IMG/VR virus record: IMGVR_UViG_3300040789_000010
Location: 1-25,618 of that record
Strand: one strand, 5' to 3'
Length of the DNA stretch: 25,618 nt
Source: a virus
Shown: in pieces, positions 12,586 to 19,779 of the stretch
Position numbering within the stretch: the stretch's first letter is position 1
Layout: every line of letters starts with the position of its first letter
Position numbers and translations under genes: made by a program
Notes under the pieces: model-generated
Databases searched by the model: none
What the model was told of the DNA's origin: nothing
Seen by the model: only the letters and a program-made list of their open reading frames with translations

Positions 12586-15500
12586 CGCGCCGTCGCCGTC
12601 CTTTCAGCCAACGACCCGACGCGGATGCGCCGCAACGTGTGCTGCAACTCATCCATCAAATAAGCACCGTCGTCGGCGCTTACTCCCTCGAAACTGACGT
12701 GACCTACCAATGGGTTCGCCCCGATCTGGTCTGTACGAGTCAGGTGCTCAGGGTGACCCAGGCGGTTGTCGAGCAGGTTCAGTCCTGGCCGGAGAGTGCC
12801 GCCTGTGTCGAACACCCGCGGTCGCAGCGCGGCGAGCGCCGACGACGACGCCCGGTTGCTGAGGTCATCCAGGATGCCGCCGTCCGCCATCGCCCAGTGC
12901 ACGTGGTTGAACGGGTGCGTGGCCGCGGTCACACCCTTCAGGTAGTGCCGGCGACCGTCCTTGTACGCCGACCCGCCGGGCCCGAAGTAGATCTCCTGGC
13001 TGTTGCGGAAGTTCTTGACGATCCAGTCGAATATGCGCCGCATCAGCCCGCCTGAACCGACAAGGTCCACCGCGCGGCCCTGCCCGTGATAGGACCGGTA
13101 ACCCGAGGCGGTGACCGCACCAGGCCGGTACGCCGACGACAGCCCAGCGTCGGGGAACACGTTGCGGATGATGCCCCACATGCGGCGCCACCCAATGCCC
13201 TTCGACCCGCCCCCACCAGTGCCTGACTCGCCACCGAGCACCTGCTCCTTGAGGTACGCCCCGAGACCCTTACCGAGCCCACCGAGCGCACCCTTCGCGA
13301 TGGTGCCGGGCAAACTGTTCCCCATCCCGCCCAGGAGCCGGGATACGACGCCCTTGACGACGGACAGGGGATCCTTGACGAGGTCGTAGAGTTCCCCAGC
13401 GGCGGACGTGATCCAGTCCACCGGGTTGCCACCTTTGGCCCCACCGGGAATGATGCCGCCGCGAGCGAACCCCAACGCTCTACGGACACCAGCCACCCCT
13501 GCCGTACGGGCCGCGTGGTTCACCTTGTCCACCCATCCGCGGCCGACGACCTTCCCGAACTCGGGTCGCATCACCGGCTCCCCCCCGGCCAGGTCGAGGA
13601 CTCCTGCGGGGCCGACGAACCGCAAGGTGTCGCGCCCCGGTGAGTAGCCAGGCATCATCCCACCGTCAGCGAAGGCCAGGCGCCCGCCGGCGCCAAACCC
13701 GCGGCCCCGGCCGCGCGCCCCGGAGTTGTCCGTAGCTGATGCCGGCATTCCCGGCACCGGGATCAGCTTCAGCCGCAGGGACACCCCAGGCACCTTGGAC
13801 AGCAGACTGTTGATGCCGCCGATGAACTTGTCGTTGATGAACTTGATGACCGAGCGGATCGGGCCGGCGACGGTGCGCGTGATCGCGCCCCACACACGAC
13901 CGATTCCGTCACGGGCATCACCGAATGCGTCCTTGACCGCGCCGATGCCGGCGCGGAACTTGTCGAAGACGCGCTTCGCGCCGTCCCACGCAGCCGAGAT
14001 GACGTCGCCGATCCCGTCGAACGCCGGCTCGATGCCGCGCTTCCACAACCACGACGCCTTGTCGCCGATGGACTGCAACGCGTCACGCATCCACGGCCAC
14101 CCCGTGTCCCGCACCCACCCGAACACACGCTTGCCGACCGCGAGCACCTTCGACAGGTACAGGTCCCAGTACAGCGACCAGAGAACCTTGACCGCGTTCC
14201 CGACCTTCGACAACGCGTCACGCATCCACGGCCACCCCGTGTCCCGCACCCACCCAAACACGACCTTCGCCAGCGACAGGATGCGGGACAGCGCGGGAGA
14301 CACTGCGTTCTCCCACAGCCACGTCGCGATCTGCCCGGCCCGCTGCAGCCCCCGGGTGAACCTAGGGATGCCGGAGCGTTGGAACCAGTCCACCACCGCA
14401 GCAACCACGGTCTTGATGGCCGACCATGCCCGGTTCATGATGCGCCGGGCGTCCTCGTTGTTGCGGTACAGCCACACCAGCGCCGCGACAAGACCAGCGA
14501 TCGCGGTAATGACCAACCCCACCGGGTTCGCGCGCAGCACCAGATTGAACGCCTTGAACGCGGCGATGACCTTGCGGACCGCGAGCGCCGTCAGCAACGT
14601 CCCCACGAACGCTGCCAGGACCGTCTTGTTCCTTCCCAAGACGCCGCCGAGGCTGGTGAGGACACCCCACACCTGCTCGAACGCAGCACGGACCTGGCCA
14701 GCGCGTCCAACACCGGCGCCCCACTGCTCGATGAACGTCTTGAGCGCTGGCACCAGGTGCGTGTTCAGCAACCCGATGCCTTGTCCAAGGACGGCCCACA
14801 GTTTCTCGGCGGCCGGAGCGACCACCACCTGCAGGTTGTTGCCCAGGATCTTCAGCTGCTCCCGCGGGCCTGCGTTTAGGGTCTGCCCGAGCCGGTCCGC
14901 CGCGCCGTCGACGTTCGCGAGCTTCCCGTCAGCCTGCGCGAGCGACCCCACGAACGCGGGTATCTGGTCGGTTCCCAAGTCTTCCAGCGGGGTTCCGAAC
15001 AGCGCCAGCGCAGCCTGAGACTGCGCGACCGGGTCCTGCATGTCGTTCAGGCCCCCGACGATCTTGTCGAACGCGGCCTTGCCCTCGTCGCCGCCCTTCA
15101 GCAACGCGGCAGTCATTGCCTCCTGGTCCAACCCGAGGGCCTCGTAGGCCTTACCGCTGGACTCCGACATGTCCGTTGCCCGGATCGTGAACTCCTTGAG
15201 AGCATCACCGGTCTTGTCGATGCCGAACGCGCCCTTGTCCGCGCCCGCGACCAACGCCGCGAACGCCTGCTCACCCGACAGGCCGACCTGAGCGAAGAAG
15301 GGCGAATACTCATCGGCCGCGTCCAGCAAGTCTTCACGCAACGCCGCCGGCACCTGCTGTGACGACGCGACAAGAAGGTTGAACGCTTCCTGCGAGTCAG
15401 ACACCAGCCCCGTCTTCAACACCTGACCAGCGACCTGTGTCGCCCGGTTCACGTCGACGTCAAACGCCTTGGCGTAGTTCAGGGCGTCCTCGGTTGCCTT

Positions 15501-15914
15501 CGTCAACTCCCGGTCCGACACCTGCGACAGACCGCCCAGGTTCGTCTCGACCGCCGACACCGCCACCCCGATGTCCTCAAAGCTTGCCGGGACCTGCTTA
15601 CTGACGGTCTTCGCCCGGTCGACCAGCTTGTCGAGCTCGTCCCCAGCGGCCCCAGTGTCCGTAGCGATCTGCTTCGTCATACCAGCGAACGTCTCGCCTA
15701 CACCGAGCAGAGCCTTCGTCGCGAGGACACCGCCAGCAGCGACCACCGCAACGCCGGCGAGCAGCGCCTTACCGTAGGTGCGGCCCGTCTGCTGCCCCGC
15801 CTTCTTCGCGTCCGCCTCAGCACCCTTCGCCAAGGTCTGACCAAAGCCCTTCATCGAAGGCAGGACGTCCAACCACACCGCGTCGGTGGCCATCTGGCCG
15901 CTGAAGTCAGGCAC
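12582..15914 (-). CDS. Tape measure protein with a C-terminal peptidase-like domain
   Basis: The protein sets tail length and is probably ejected with DNA. It has 1110 residues from GTG 15914. Residues about 70-400 match the TP901-type tape measure domain (GETFAGMTKQIATDTGAAGD, ALNYAKAFDVDV). Hydrophobic segments follow (about 440-490, including NPVGLVITAIAGLVAALVWL). Next is a Trp-rich helical part with a 45-residue duplication (FGWVRDTGWPWMRDAL twice). Near the end are His943, Asp950, His1004 and His1006 in YHGQGRAVDL and NHVHWA, the zinc-ligand layout of M15/D-Ala-D-Ala peptidases, which would help cross the cell wall. At about 0.15 nm per residue the tail would be near 165 nm (inference). 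Confidence 0.93.
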   Translation of the reverse strand: MPDFSGQMATDAVWLDVLPSMKGFGQTLAKGAEADAKKAGQQTGRTYGKALLAGVAVVAAGGVLATKALLGVGETFAGMTKQIATDTGAAGDELDKLVDRAKTVSKQVPASFEDIGVAVSAVETNLGGLSQVSDRELTKATEDALNYAKAFDVDVNRATQVAGQVLKTGLVSDSQEAFNLLVASSQQVPAALREDLLDAADEYSPFFAQVGLSGEQAFAALVAGADKGAFGIDKTGDALKEFTIRATDMSESSGKAYEALGLDQEAMTAALLKGGDEGKAAFDKIVGGLNDMQDPVAQSQAALALFGTPLEDLGTDQIPAFVGSLAQADGKLANVDGAADRLGQTLNAGPREQLKILGNNLQVVVAPAAEKLWAVLGQGIGLLNTHLVPALKTFIEQWGAGVGRAGQVRAAFEQVWGVLTSLGGVLGRNKTVLAAFVGTLLTALAVRKVIAAFKAFNLVLRANPVGLVITAIAGLVAALVWLYRNNEDARRIMNRAWSAIKTVVAAVVDWFQRSGIPRFTRGLQRAGQIATWLWENAVSPALSRILSLAKVVFGWVRDTGWPWMRDALSKVGNAVKVLWSLYWDLYLSKVLAVGKRVFGWVRDTGWPWMRDALQSIGDKASWLWKRGIEPAFDGIGDVISAAWDGAKRVFDKFRAGIGAVKDAFGDARDGIGRVWGAITRTVAGPIRSVIKFINDKFIGGINSLLSKVPGVSLRLKLIPVPGMPASATDNSGARGRGRGFGAGGRLAFADGGMMPGYSPGRDTLRFVGPAGVLDLAGGEPVMRPEFGKVVGRGWVDKVNHAARTAGVAGVRRALGFARGGIIPGGAKGGNPVDWITSAAGELYDLVKDPLSVVKGVVSRLLGGMGNSLPGTIAKGALGGLGKGLGAYLKEQVLGGESGTGGGGSKGIGWRRMWGIIRNVFPDAGLSSAYRPGAVTASGYRSYHGQGRAVDLVGSGGLMRRIFDWIVKNFRNSQEIYFGPGGSAYKDGRRHYLKGVTAATHPFNHVHWAMADGGILDDLSNRASSSALAALRPRVFDTGGTLRPGLNLLDNRLGHPEHLTRTDQIGANPLVGHVSFEGVSADDGAYLMDELQHTLRRIRVGSLAERTATAR
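14076..14261 (-). repeat. Direct 51-bp duplication inside the tape measure gene
   Basis: Bases 14076-14126 and 14211-14261 are identical but for one position, offset by exactly 135 bp (45 codons). Both encode the FGWVRDTGWPWMRDAL block. The intervening sequence is diverged, so either the unit is an old tandem duplication with conserved cores or the core is under gene conversion. Confidence 0.9.
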
Positions 15915-15953
15915 AAGAGCACCCCCTCGGCGGTCAGGTCAACAGTGGATAGG

Positions 15954-16445
15954 TCAGGGGGAAGGGTGCAGCTCGGCCCAACGTTGCTGCGCAGCCGTCA
16001 CCTCATCGATCAAGCTGGCCATCCGCGCTGCGGCCTGCGCTCGACGCTCCAACTCGAACGCCGTCACCGGCCGCTGCGCTGGCTGCAACCTGGCCGGTTT
16101 CTGGCCGTTGGCCACATCCAGGCGTTCAACCACGGCCTGCAGCAGGTCGCTGATCGTGTCGAGCGCCGCTGCCTCAGGGGTGTACTCAGCGAACGGGACG
16201 CCCGAGTCGACCTCGGACTTGGGCATGGCCATGACCTGCCGGGCGTAGTCGCGGTCCATCGCCCTGGCGTGGCCATACGCAGACGCCGCCGGCAACGAGG
16301 CGAGCAACGCCAACAGCTTGCGCCACGAGTACCGGCCCCGGAAGAAGTCCAACAAGTCCAGCCCGAACACGCGGTGCAGATCAGCCTCTATCGCCTCCCC
16401 GTACCGGTCCACCACATGCAGGACCGTCAGGAGGCGCGGGCTTCC
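15954..16445 (-). CDS. Tail assembly chaperone, -1 frameshift extension
   Basis: This is the second part of the tail assembly chaperone, comparable to lambda gpGT. An internal GTG at 16415 opens the frame, but it lacks a ribosome binding site and the frame continues open upstream through the slippery site at 16442-16448, so it is most likely made only by frameshifting. The fused protein would have about 290 residues: 127 from the upstream frame and 163 from this one. The segment HRVFGLDLLDFFRGRYSWRK followed by LLALLASLPAAS is typical of actinophage chaperone extensions. The rest is charged and helical, fitting binding to the tape measure, whose gene is 39 bases downstream. Confidence 0.85.
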   Translation of the reverse strand, partial: GSPRLLTVLHVVDRYGEAIEADLHRVFGLDLLDFFRGRYSWRKLLALLASLPAASAYGHARAMDRDYARQVMAMPKSEVDSGVPFAEYTPEAAALDTISDLLQAVVERLDVANGQKPARLQPAQRPVTAFELERRAQAAARMASLIDEVTAAQQRWAELHPSP

Positions 16446-16825
16446 CCCGCCGGGCGGTACCCCTGGTTCAGCATCGCCTGTATCTGGGTGGGCCGAGAGC
16501 GAGTCACACGACCCCCACCCGGGCCGATGAGGACGACGTCCTCGTACAGCTTGAAGTGGTCCATCATGTCCTCGGTCAACGCCGCGACGACCTGGTGGCC
16601 AGCGGTGTCGATCAACTCGAGCATCCGCGGCCAGTGGTCGCCGGCGAGCGAGGACAAGATCAGCTCGAGGTCGCCGGTGCGCAACCCGTCGGTGATCCGC
16701 ATCAACGCGGTTCCGGACGGGGTGGTGAACTGCAGCGTCTCATCTGGTGAGACTTGCAGCTCGAACGGTGGTATCTCCGCTTCGGCGGCGTACTGGTCCC
16801 AGGTCTTGAACTGGCGGTCAGGCAT
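16427..16825 (-). CDS. Tail assembly chaperone, short form
   Basis: The 132-residue unshifted product corresponds to lambda gpG. It starts PDRQFKTWDQYAAEAEIPPF and continues with a beta/helix mix (ETLQFTTPSGTALMRITDG) and a helical part with MMDHFKLYEDVVLIGPGGGR, like other short actinophage chaperones. Its last codons overlap the extension frame, and termination occurs five codons after the slippery site. Both forms are normally needed to coat the tape measure during tail assembly and are absent from the virion. It follows the major tail protein and a 55-residue gene, as expected. Confidence 0.87.
   Translation of the reverse strand: MPDRQFKTWDQYAAEAEIPPFELQVSPDETLQFTTPSGTALMRITDGLRTGDLELILSSLAGDHWPRMLELIDTAGHQVVAALTEDMMDHFKLYEDVVLIGPGGGRVTRSRPTQIQAMLNQGYRPAGEARAS
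16442..16448 (-). promoter_or_regulatory. Programmed -1 ribosomal frameshift site
   Basis: On the minus strand the zero-frame codons are GCG GGG GAA, giving the slippery heptamer G GGG GAA. Slipping back one base re-reads GGG in the P-site without mismatch and enters the extension frame as GGA, which is open without interruption to 15954. The zero frame stops at 16427. This is the expected place for the gpG/gpGT-type frameshift of tail chaperones. The A-site re-pairing (GAA to GGA) is imperfect, so efficiency cannot be judged. Confidence 0.72.
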
Positions 16826-16865
16826 GTGGGTGGGCCTTTCAGGTCTAGCAGAGAGGAACGGGGGG

Positions 16866-17033
16866 TCAGGACTTCGCTGGCGGCTTGCGCTTGGCGGCCG
16901 GCTCGCTGTTGGCGGTCGGGTCGATGACCTTCCAGCCGCGCGCGCGGAGGTCGGTCACCTCAGTCGCGGAGTCGGTCACCCACTTGCGCTTGCCCGTGGG
17001 GTCCTGCAGGGTCGTGGTCTGCTTCTGAGCCAT
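16866..17033 (-). CDS. Small basic protein between tail tube and chaperone genes
   Basis: The 55-residue frame has a perfect AGGAGG five bases before ATG 17033, which makes it very likely real. The sequence MAQKQTTTLQDPTGKRKWVT is followed by DSATEVTDLRARGWKVIDP, a short alpha/beta-like unit, then a Lys/Pro-rich tail ending KRKPPAKS. It follows the tail tube hairpin and lies 41 bases ahead of the chaperone. Small proteins at this spot occur in many actinophages; the function is not known, perhaps tail decoration or assembly. Confidence 0.8.
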   Translation of the reverse strand: MAQKQTTTLQDPTGKRKWVTDSATEVTDLRARGWKVIDPTANSEPAAKRKPPAKS

Positions 17034-17093
17034 GTCGTCCTCCTAGGACGTCGGTGTGGATCAACAGGGTCGAGTGGGCGGGTGCTTGGGTGA

Positions 17094-17133
17094 GGTGGCC
17101 CCGGCAGACCCACCCAGGCGCGCCGGGGCCACC
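17094..17133 (-). terminator. Strong hairpin after the major tail protein gene
   Basis: A perfect 12-bp GC stem (17094-17105 with 17122-17133) with a 16-base loop lies four bases after the major tail stop. No T-run follows. It is well placed to lower read-through into the chaperone and tape measure genes or to protect the 3' end of the tail tube message. Confidence 0.7.
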
Positions 17134-17136
17134 CGA

Positions 17137-17787
17137 TCAGGCAGGCGGCTCCGGGAACCCCATCGCGGCGTGATCCAGGCCAGGACCGCCCCACAGCTCA
17201 CGGAACGCCGTACCCACCGCGTCGTCGAGGTAGGCAGTGAACTGAGCCGGGTACTGGATCTCCTGCTCCTCCTGCCACGCCTGCTCCTGCTGCTCGGCGA
17301 TCTCGGCCAGGGGCAGCCACCGCGCCATGTAGATCGCGTCCGGGCCAGCACCGTCCTTGCCGATGGCCAGGGCACGCCACTTCAGCTTCTCGGGCCGGGA
17401 CGGGGTGTCGAAGTAGAAGTTGCCGTCCGAGTCCGTCGTCACCGACGACAGTCGCAGCCCGTGATACAGCTCCATCGACTGCCGTTTCGACTCCTGCATC
17501 GTGAACGACAGGCCGCGCTGGTCCTTCGTGATGTCGCGCCGGGTCGGGGTCGCGTACCCGTGAGACTCGGTCTCGGCGACCTCCTGGTCACGGGACCACG
17601 ACGCACCATCCGACTTCGTCGTCACCCCCACCCCGACATACCCGGCGGGGACCAGCAGGCCCGTCGCGTCGTGAATCTGCGTGATCGGGTCGTCGCTTTC
17701 CTCCCACGGCTTGACGAAGATCGCCAACTCGAGGGGCTTGCGGATGTTGGACGTGTCGTGCTGCTTGCTGTCAGCGAAAGTTGCCAC
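17137..17787 (-). CDS. Major tail protein (tail tube subunit)
   Basis: Tail tube subunits stack as hexamer rings. The product has 216 residues from GTG 17787, with AGGAGGA four bases upstream, consistent with high expression. The N-terminus (IRKPLELAIFVKPWEESDDP) leads to a central part typical of actinophage tube proteins: ATGLLVPAGYVGVGVTTKSD, a Trp-containing ASWSRDQEVAETESHGYATP, then TRRDITKDQRGLSFTMQESK. An acidic Gln/Glu helix (about 160-185) and PAQFTAYLDDAVG complete it. The position after the tail terminator and before the chaperone pair supports the call strongly. There is no extra Ig-like decoration domain. Confidence 0.9.
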   Translation of the reverse strand: MATFADSKQHDTSNIRKPLELAIFVKPWEESDDPITQIHDATGLLVPAGYVGVGVTTKSDGASWSRDQEVAETESHGYATPTRRDITKDQRGLSFTMQESKRQSMELYHGLRLSSVTTDSDGNFYFDTPSRPEKLKWRALAIGKDGAGPDAIYMARWLPLAEIAEQQEQAWQEEQEIQYPAQFTAYLDDAVGTAFRELWGGPGLDHAAMGFPEPPA

Positions 17788-17856
17788 CGGTTCCTCCTGT
17801 GGTGATGGTGGTGCGTGGTTGTACCGGCCCCAGGACGGGAACGGCGGTGGGTGGGA

Positions 17857-18282
17857 TCAGTCAGCAGCGGGTAGGGAACCCGGGCGGCTGAGACGTTGGG
17901 ACACCCGGTAGGACGCGACGAACCGGGTCACTCTTGGGTTGCGGTACTCCACGAACTGAGGCCGCGACACCGTCGACACGTTGTCGATCAATGCACCCGC
18001 CACCGGGACAGTCGATGCCATGTGCCTCATGGCCTCACGCACCTTCTCGGCCGCGTCGCGAGCAGACGCGCGGCCCGCAGCGAACGTCTCAACATCGACC
18101 ACCGCACGCTCAGTGATGCCATCATCCGCGCCCGGGCCAGCAGTCACCCTGTGGAACGGCAACCGCCCACCAAAGTCCGCCGGGGTCTGGGTTGACACGT
18201 TCGCCGTGCTTAGGAAGCCTGAGAGGTGAGTGATGGTGGCGTGCTCGATGTCAGCGAACTGCCCATCCGGAGGTACCAACAT
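17857..18282 (-). CDS. Tail terminator / tail completion protein
   Basis: The product has 141 residues from ATG 18282, which overlaps the preceding stop as ATGA; the frame is open further upstream, but that part falls inside the preceding gene. It includes MLVPPDGQFADIEHATITHL and a conserved-looking LPFHRVTAGPGADDG, followed by VVDVETFAAGRASARDAAEK, a strand-helix pattern typical of gpU/Neck1-type tail terminators in actinophages. The C-terminus (RNPRVTRFVASYRVSQRLSR) is basic. The position immediately before the tail tube gene fits a protein that caps the tube and joins it to the head. Confidence 0.78.
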   Translation of the reverse strand: MLVPPDGQFADIEHATITHLSGFLSTANVSTQTPADFGGRLPFHRVTAGPGADDGITERAVVDVETFAAGRASARDAAEKVREAMRHMASTVPVAGALIDNVSTVSRPQFVEYRNPRVTRFVASYRVSQRLSRPGSLPAAD

Positions 18283-18560
18283 CAGCGCGTCTCTTCCGCT
18301 GCGCGACCAAGGATGCGGGAGCGTCGAGTCTTGGACGTCCCCCACTCCTGGTCCACGTTGTCCGCGGTCACCCGAGCGAACGGCCGGCCCTGAGGGCGAG
18401 TCCCGGACTCCACCGTCACAGTCACATCGACGTCCTCAGCCGACGCGATCTGCCGGGCCCGGGACGCCGTCGCTTCTGCTCTGGCTGCGAGCGCGGCACG
18501 CACAGTGCCGGACTGCATGGCGTCAACGATGAGATCGCCGCTGATGCGGACCCTTGGCAT
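18282..18560 (-). CDS. Neck / head-tail connector component (HK97 gp10-like)
   Basis: The 92-residue protein has the layout of the HK97 gp10 family of neck proteins: a short basic start (MPRVRISGDLIVDAMQSG), a helix (TVRAALAARAEATASRARQI) and a beta part with VDVTVTVESGTRPQGRPFAR, then the characteristic end EWGTSKTRRSRILGRAAEE, in which an E(W/Y)GT motif precedes a basic helix. It overlaps the tail terminator gene by four bases and lies six bases after the head closure gene. Confidence is good for family, less for exact structural site. Confidence 0.75.
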   Translation of the reverse strand: MPRVRISGDLIVDAMQSGTVRAALAARAEATASRARQIASAEDVDVTVTVESGTRPQGRPFARVTADNVDQEWGTSKTRRSRILGRAAEETR

Positions 18561-18566
18561 GCCCGG

Positions 18567-18932
18567 TCAGCCCGTCACTCGCTGCAGCGCCACCCACACA
18601 TACCGCCCCAGCAGGACACCCTGCGGGTGGTGACCCGGTTCCCCGATGACCTCGAACCTCGTCAACTGGCCGGCGATCGTCAACGACACCTGCGTGTCCC
18701 CACGGATCAGGTCGCATTCAGGGGCCTGCACGTACAGCCAGTACCCAGTCACGTACTGCTCTGCCTGGACGGTGTCCTCGCTGCTGCTGCCGCCGCTGTT
18801 GCCGCGAGGCTCCCACCACCCGGTAGCAGGTATCTCTTGCGGGTCACCCACCAGCGGGCGGTTGTACCGGTCGAGCTCACCCGTCGGCTGCCCAGGCAGG
18901 TGCAGGGTCACCGACTCCGAGAACACGCTCAC
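18567..18932 (-). CDS. Head-tail stopper / head closure protein (Hc1-like)
   Basis: The 121-residue protein begins at GTG 18932, overlapping the preceding stop (GTGA). It is beta-rich: SVFSESVTLHLPGQPTGELD, then DRYNRPLVGDPQEIPATG with many aromatic residues and YVTGYWLYVQAPECDLIRGD, then TRFEVIGEPGHHPQG. This fits the SPP1 gp16-like head completion family, which closes the portal after packaging. It sits in the canonical connector cluster of four overlapping genes, and this order is the main support for the call. Confidence 0.72.
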   Translation of the reverse strand: MSVFSESVTLHLPGQPTGELDRYNRPLVGDPQEIPATGWWEPRGNSGGSSSEDTVQAEQYVTGYWLYVQAPECDLIRGDTQVSLTIAGQLTRFEVIGEPGHHPQGVLLGRYVWVALQRVTG

Positions 18933-19432
18933 GGCGCCGGAGCCACCCGGTACAGGTCCAACATCTCGGCTGTCATGATCGACTCGACCGGGTCCAGCTG
19001 CAACGTCCGCGACCCGATGGTCTCACTGGCCACGGTGCGCTTCGCCAAGGTGCGCAACAACGCCGCCAAGTCGTCCGGCCGTTCCGAGAACCCATGAGTC
19101 AACGTCACCTCCACCGTGCGGAACCCTCGAGGCCACCCACCCGGGCGCTGCAGCATGCCCGCCCGGGACCACCGGAAGTCCGTCACCTCCACCGGGTCAG
19201 CGCCCGCGAGGTTCCGGACAGACGACACGGCCGTCACATGCAGCGACGGCAGCATCAACGTGGCAGCCCCGTCAGAGTCCAGGACGATGGTCTGCGTGAT
19301 CTCAGGTGCGATGTGCCACCCGCACTCCGCGCGGATAGCAGCCGAGACTGCCGCGAGCTCGGCCGCAGTGGGATCACCAGGGGCGGGGTCCGCGGCAGCC
19401 TCAACCAGCGGAGGCAACTCCACATCAGGCAT
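18929..19432 (-). CDS. Head-tail adaptor protein (Ad1/gp6-like)
   Basis: The 167-residue product looks like the HK97 gp6/SPP1 gp15 adaptor family that binds below the portal. The N-terminus (PPLVEAAADPAPGDPTAAEL) contains a helix and AAIRAECGWHIAPEITQTIV, the usual helix followed by a beta hairpin. Next come MLPSLHVTAVSSVRNLAG, the loop LQRPGGWPRGFRTVEVTLTH with a conserved-type GF, and C-terminal helices (DDLAALLRTLAKRTVASE). It is the first of four closely packed connector genes, 17 bases after the small basic protein gene. The start has only a weak ribosome binding site. Confidence 0.78.
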   Translation of the reverse strand: MPDVELPPLVEAAADPAPGDPTAAELAAVSAAIRAECGWHIAPEITQTIVLDSDGAATLMLPSLHVTAVSSVRNLAGADPVEVTDFRWSRAGMLQRPGGWPRGFRTVEVTLTHGFSERPDDLAALLRTLAKRTVASETIGSRTLQLDPVESIMTAEMLDLYRVAPAP

Positions 19433-19449
19433 CGCGAACCCCGGCCTGA

Positions 19450-19689
19450 CTACTTGCGCTTCGGGTCGGCGGACGGGGTCTTGCCGCCACCAGCCGGCCC
19501 AGCCGACGTCGACACCCGAGACTTGTTCCGGGGAGTGCGCGGCTGACGGGCCTTCTCGGACTCGGCGTGGGCCTCGTCCAGGGCGTTCCCGGCCTTTGTG
19601 GTCTTGCCGTCTTTGGTCAGTAGGCCCTTGGCGATGGCTTCCTCACGGCGGTAACGGACGCCGCCGACACTGATCATCAGGTCACTCAT
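19450..19689 (-). CDS. Small basic protein downstream of the capsid gene
   Basis: ATG 19689 with GGAGG ten bases upstream gives 79 residues; the frame extends upstream but overlaps the hairpin. The N-terminal 45 residues (MISVGGVRYRREEAIAKGLL, with TKDGKTTKAGNAL) look folded. The rest is Lys/Arg/Pro/Ser-rich and probably disordered (PRTPRNKSRVSTSAGPAGG to SADPKRK). It lies between capsid and adaptor genes, where head decoration or connector-assembly proteins often occur. Specific function unknown; a DNA- or capsid-binding role is inferred only from its charge. Confidence 0.75.
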   Translation of the reverse strand: MSDLMISVGGVRYRREEAIAKGLLTKDGKTTKAGNALDEAHAESEKARQPRTPRNKSRVSTSAGPAGGGKTPSADPKRK

Positions 19690-19732
19690 GGGATGAACCC
19701 TCCTGGGGTGGGTCTTGTCAATCCGTGGGAGA

Positions 19733-19768
19733 GGTGTGGGGCCAAGCGACGATGCTTGGCCCCACACC
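19733..19768 (-). terminator. Perfect 15-bp hairpin after the major capsid gene
   Basis: The arms 19733-19747 and 19754-19768 pair completely around a 6-base loop, 11 bases after the capsid stop. No T-run follows. It may partially terminate transcription or stabilise the capsid mRNA, so that capsid is made in excess over the connector proteins downstream. Confidence 0.78.
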
Positions 19769-19779
19769 ACCGGTTGGGG

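Noticed and set aside
15954-16415. Independent gene starting at GTG 16415 for the second chaperone
   Set aside because: No ribosome binding site, and the frame continues upstream through a slippery heptamer; frameshift expression explains it better.
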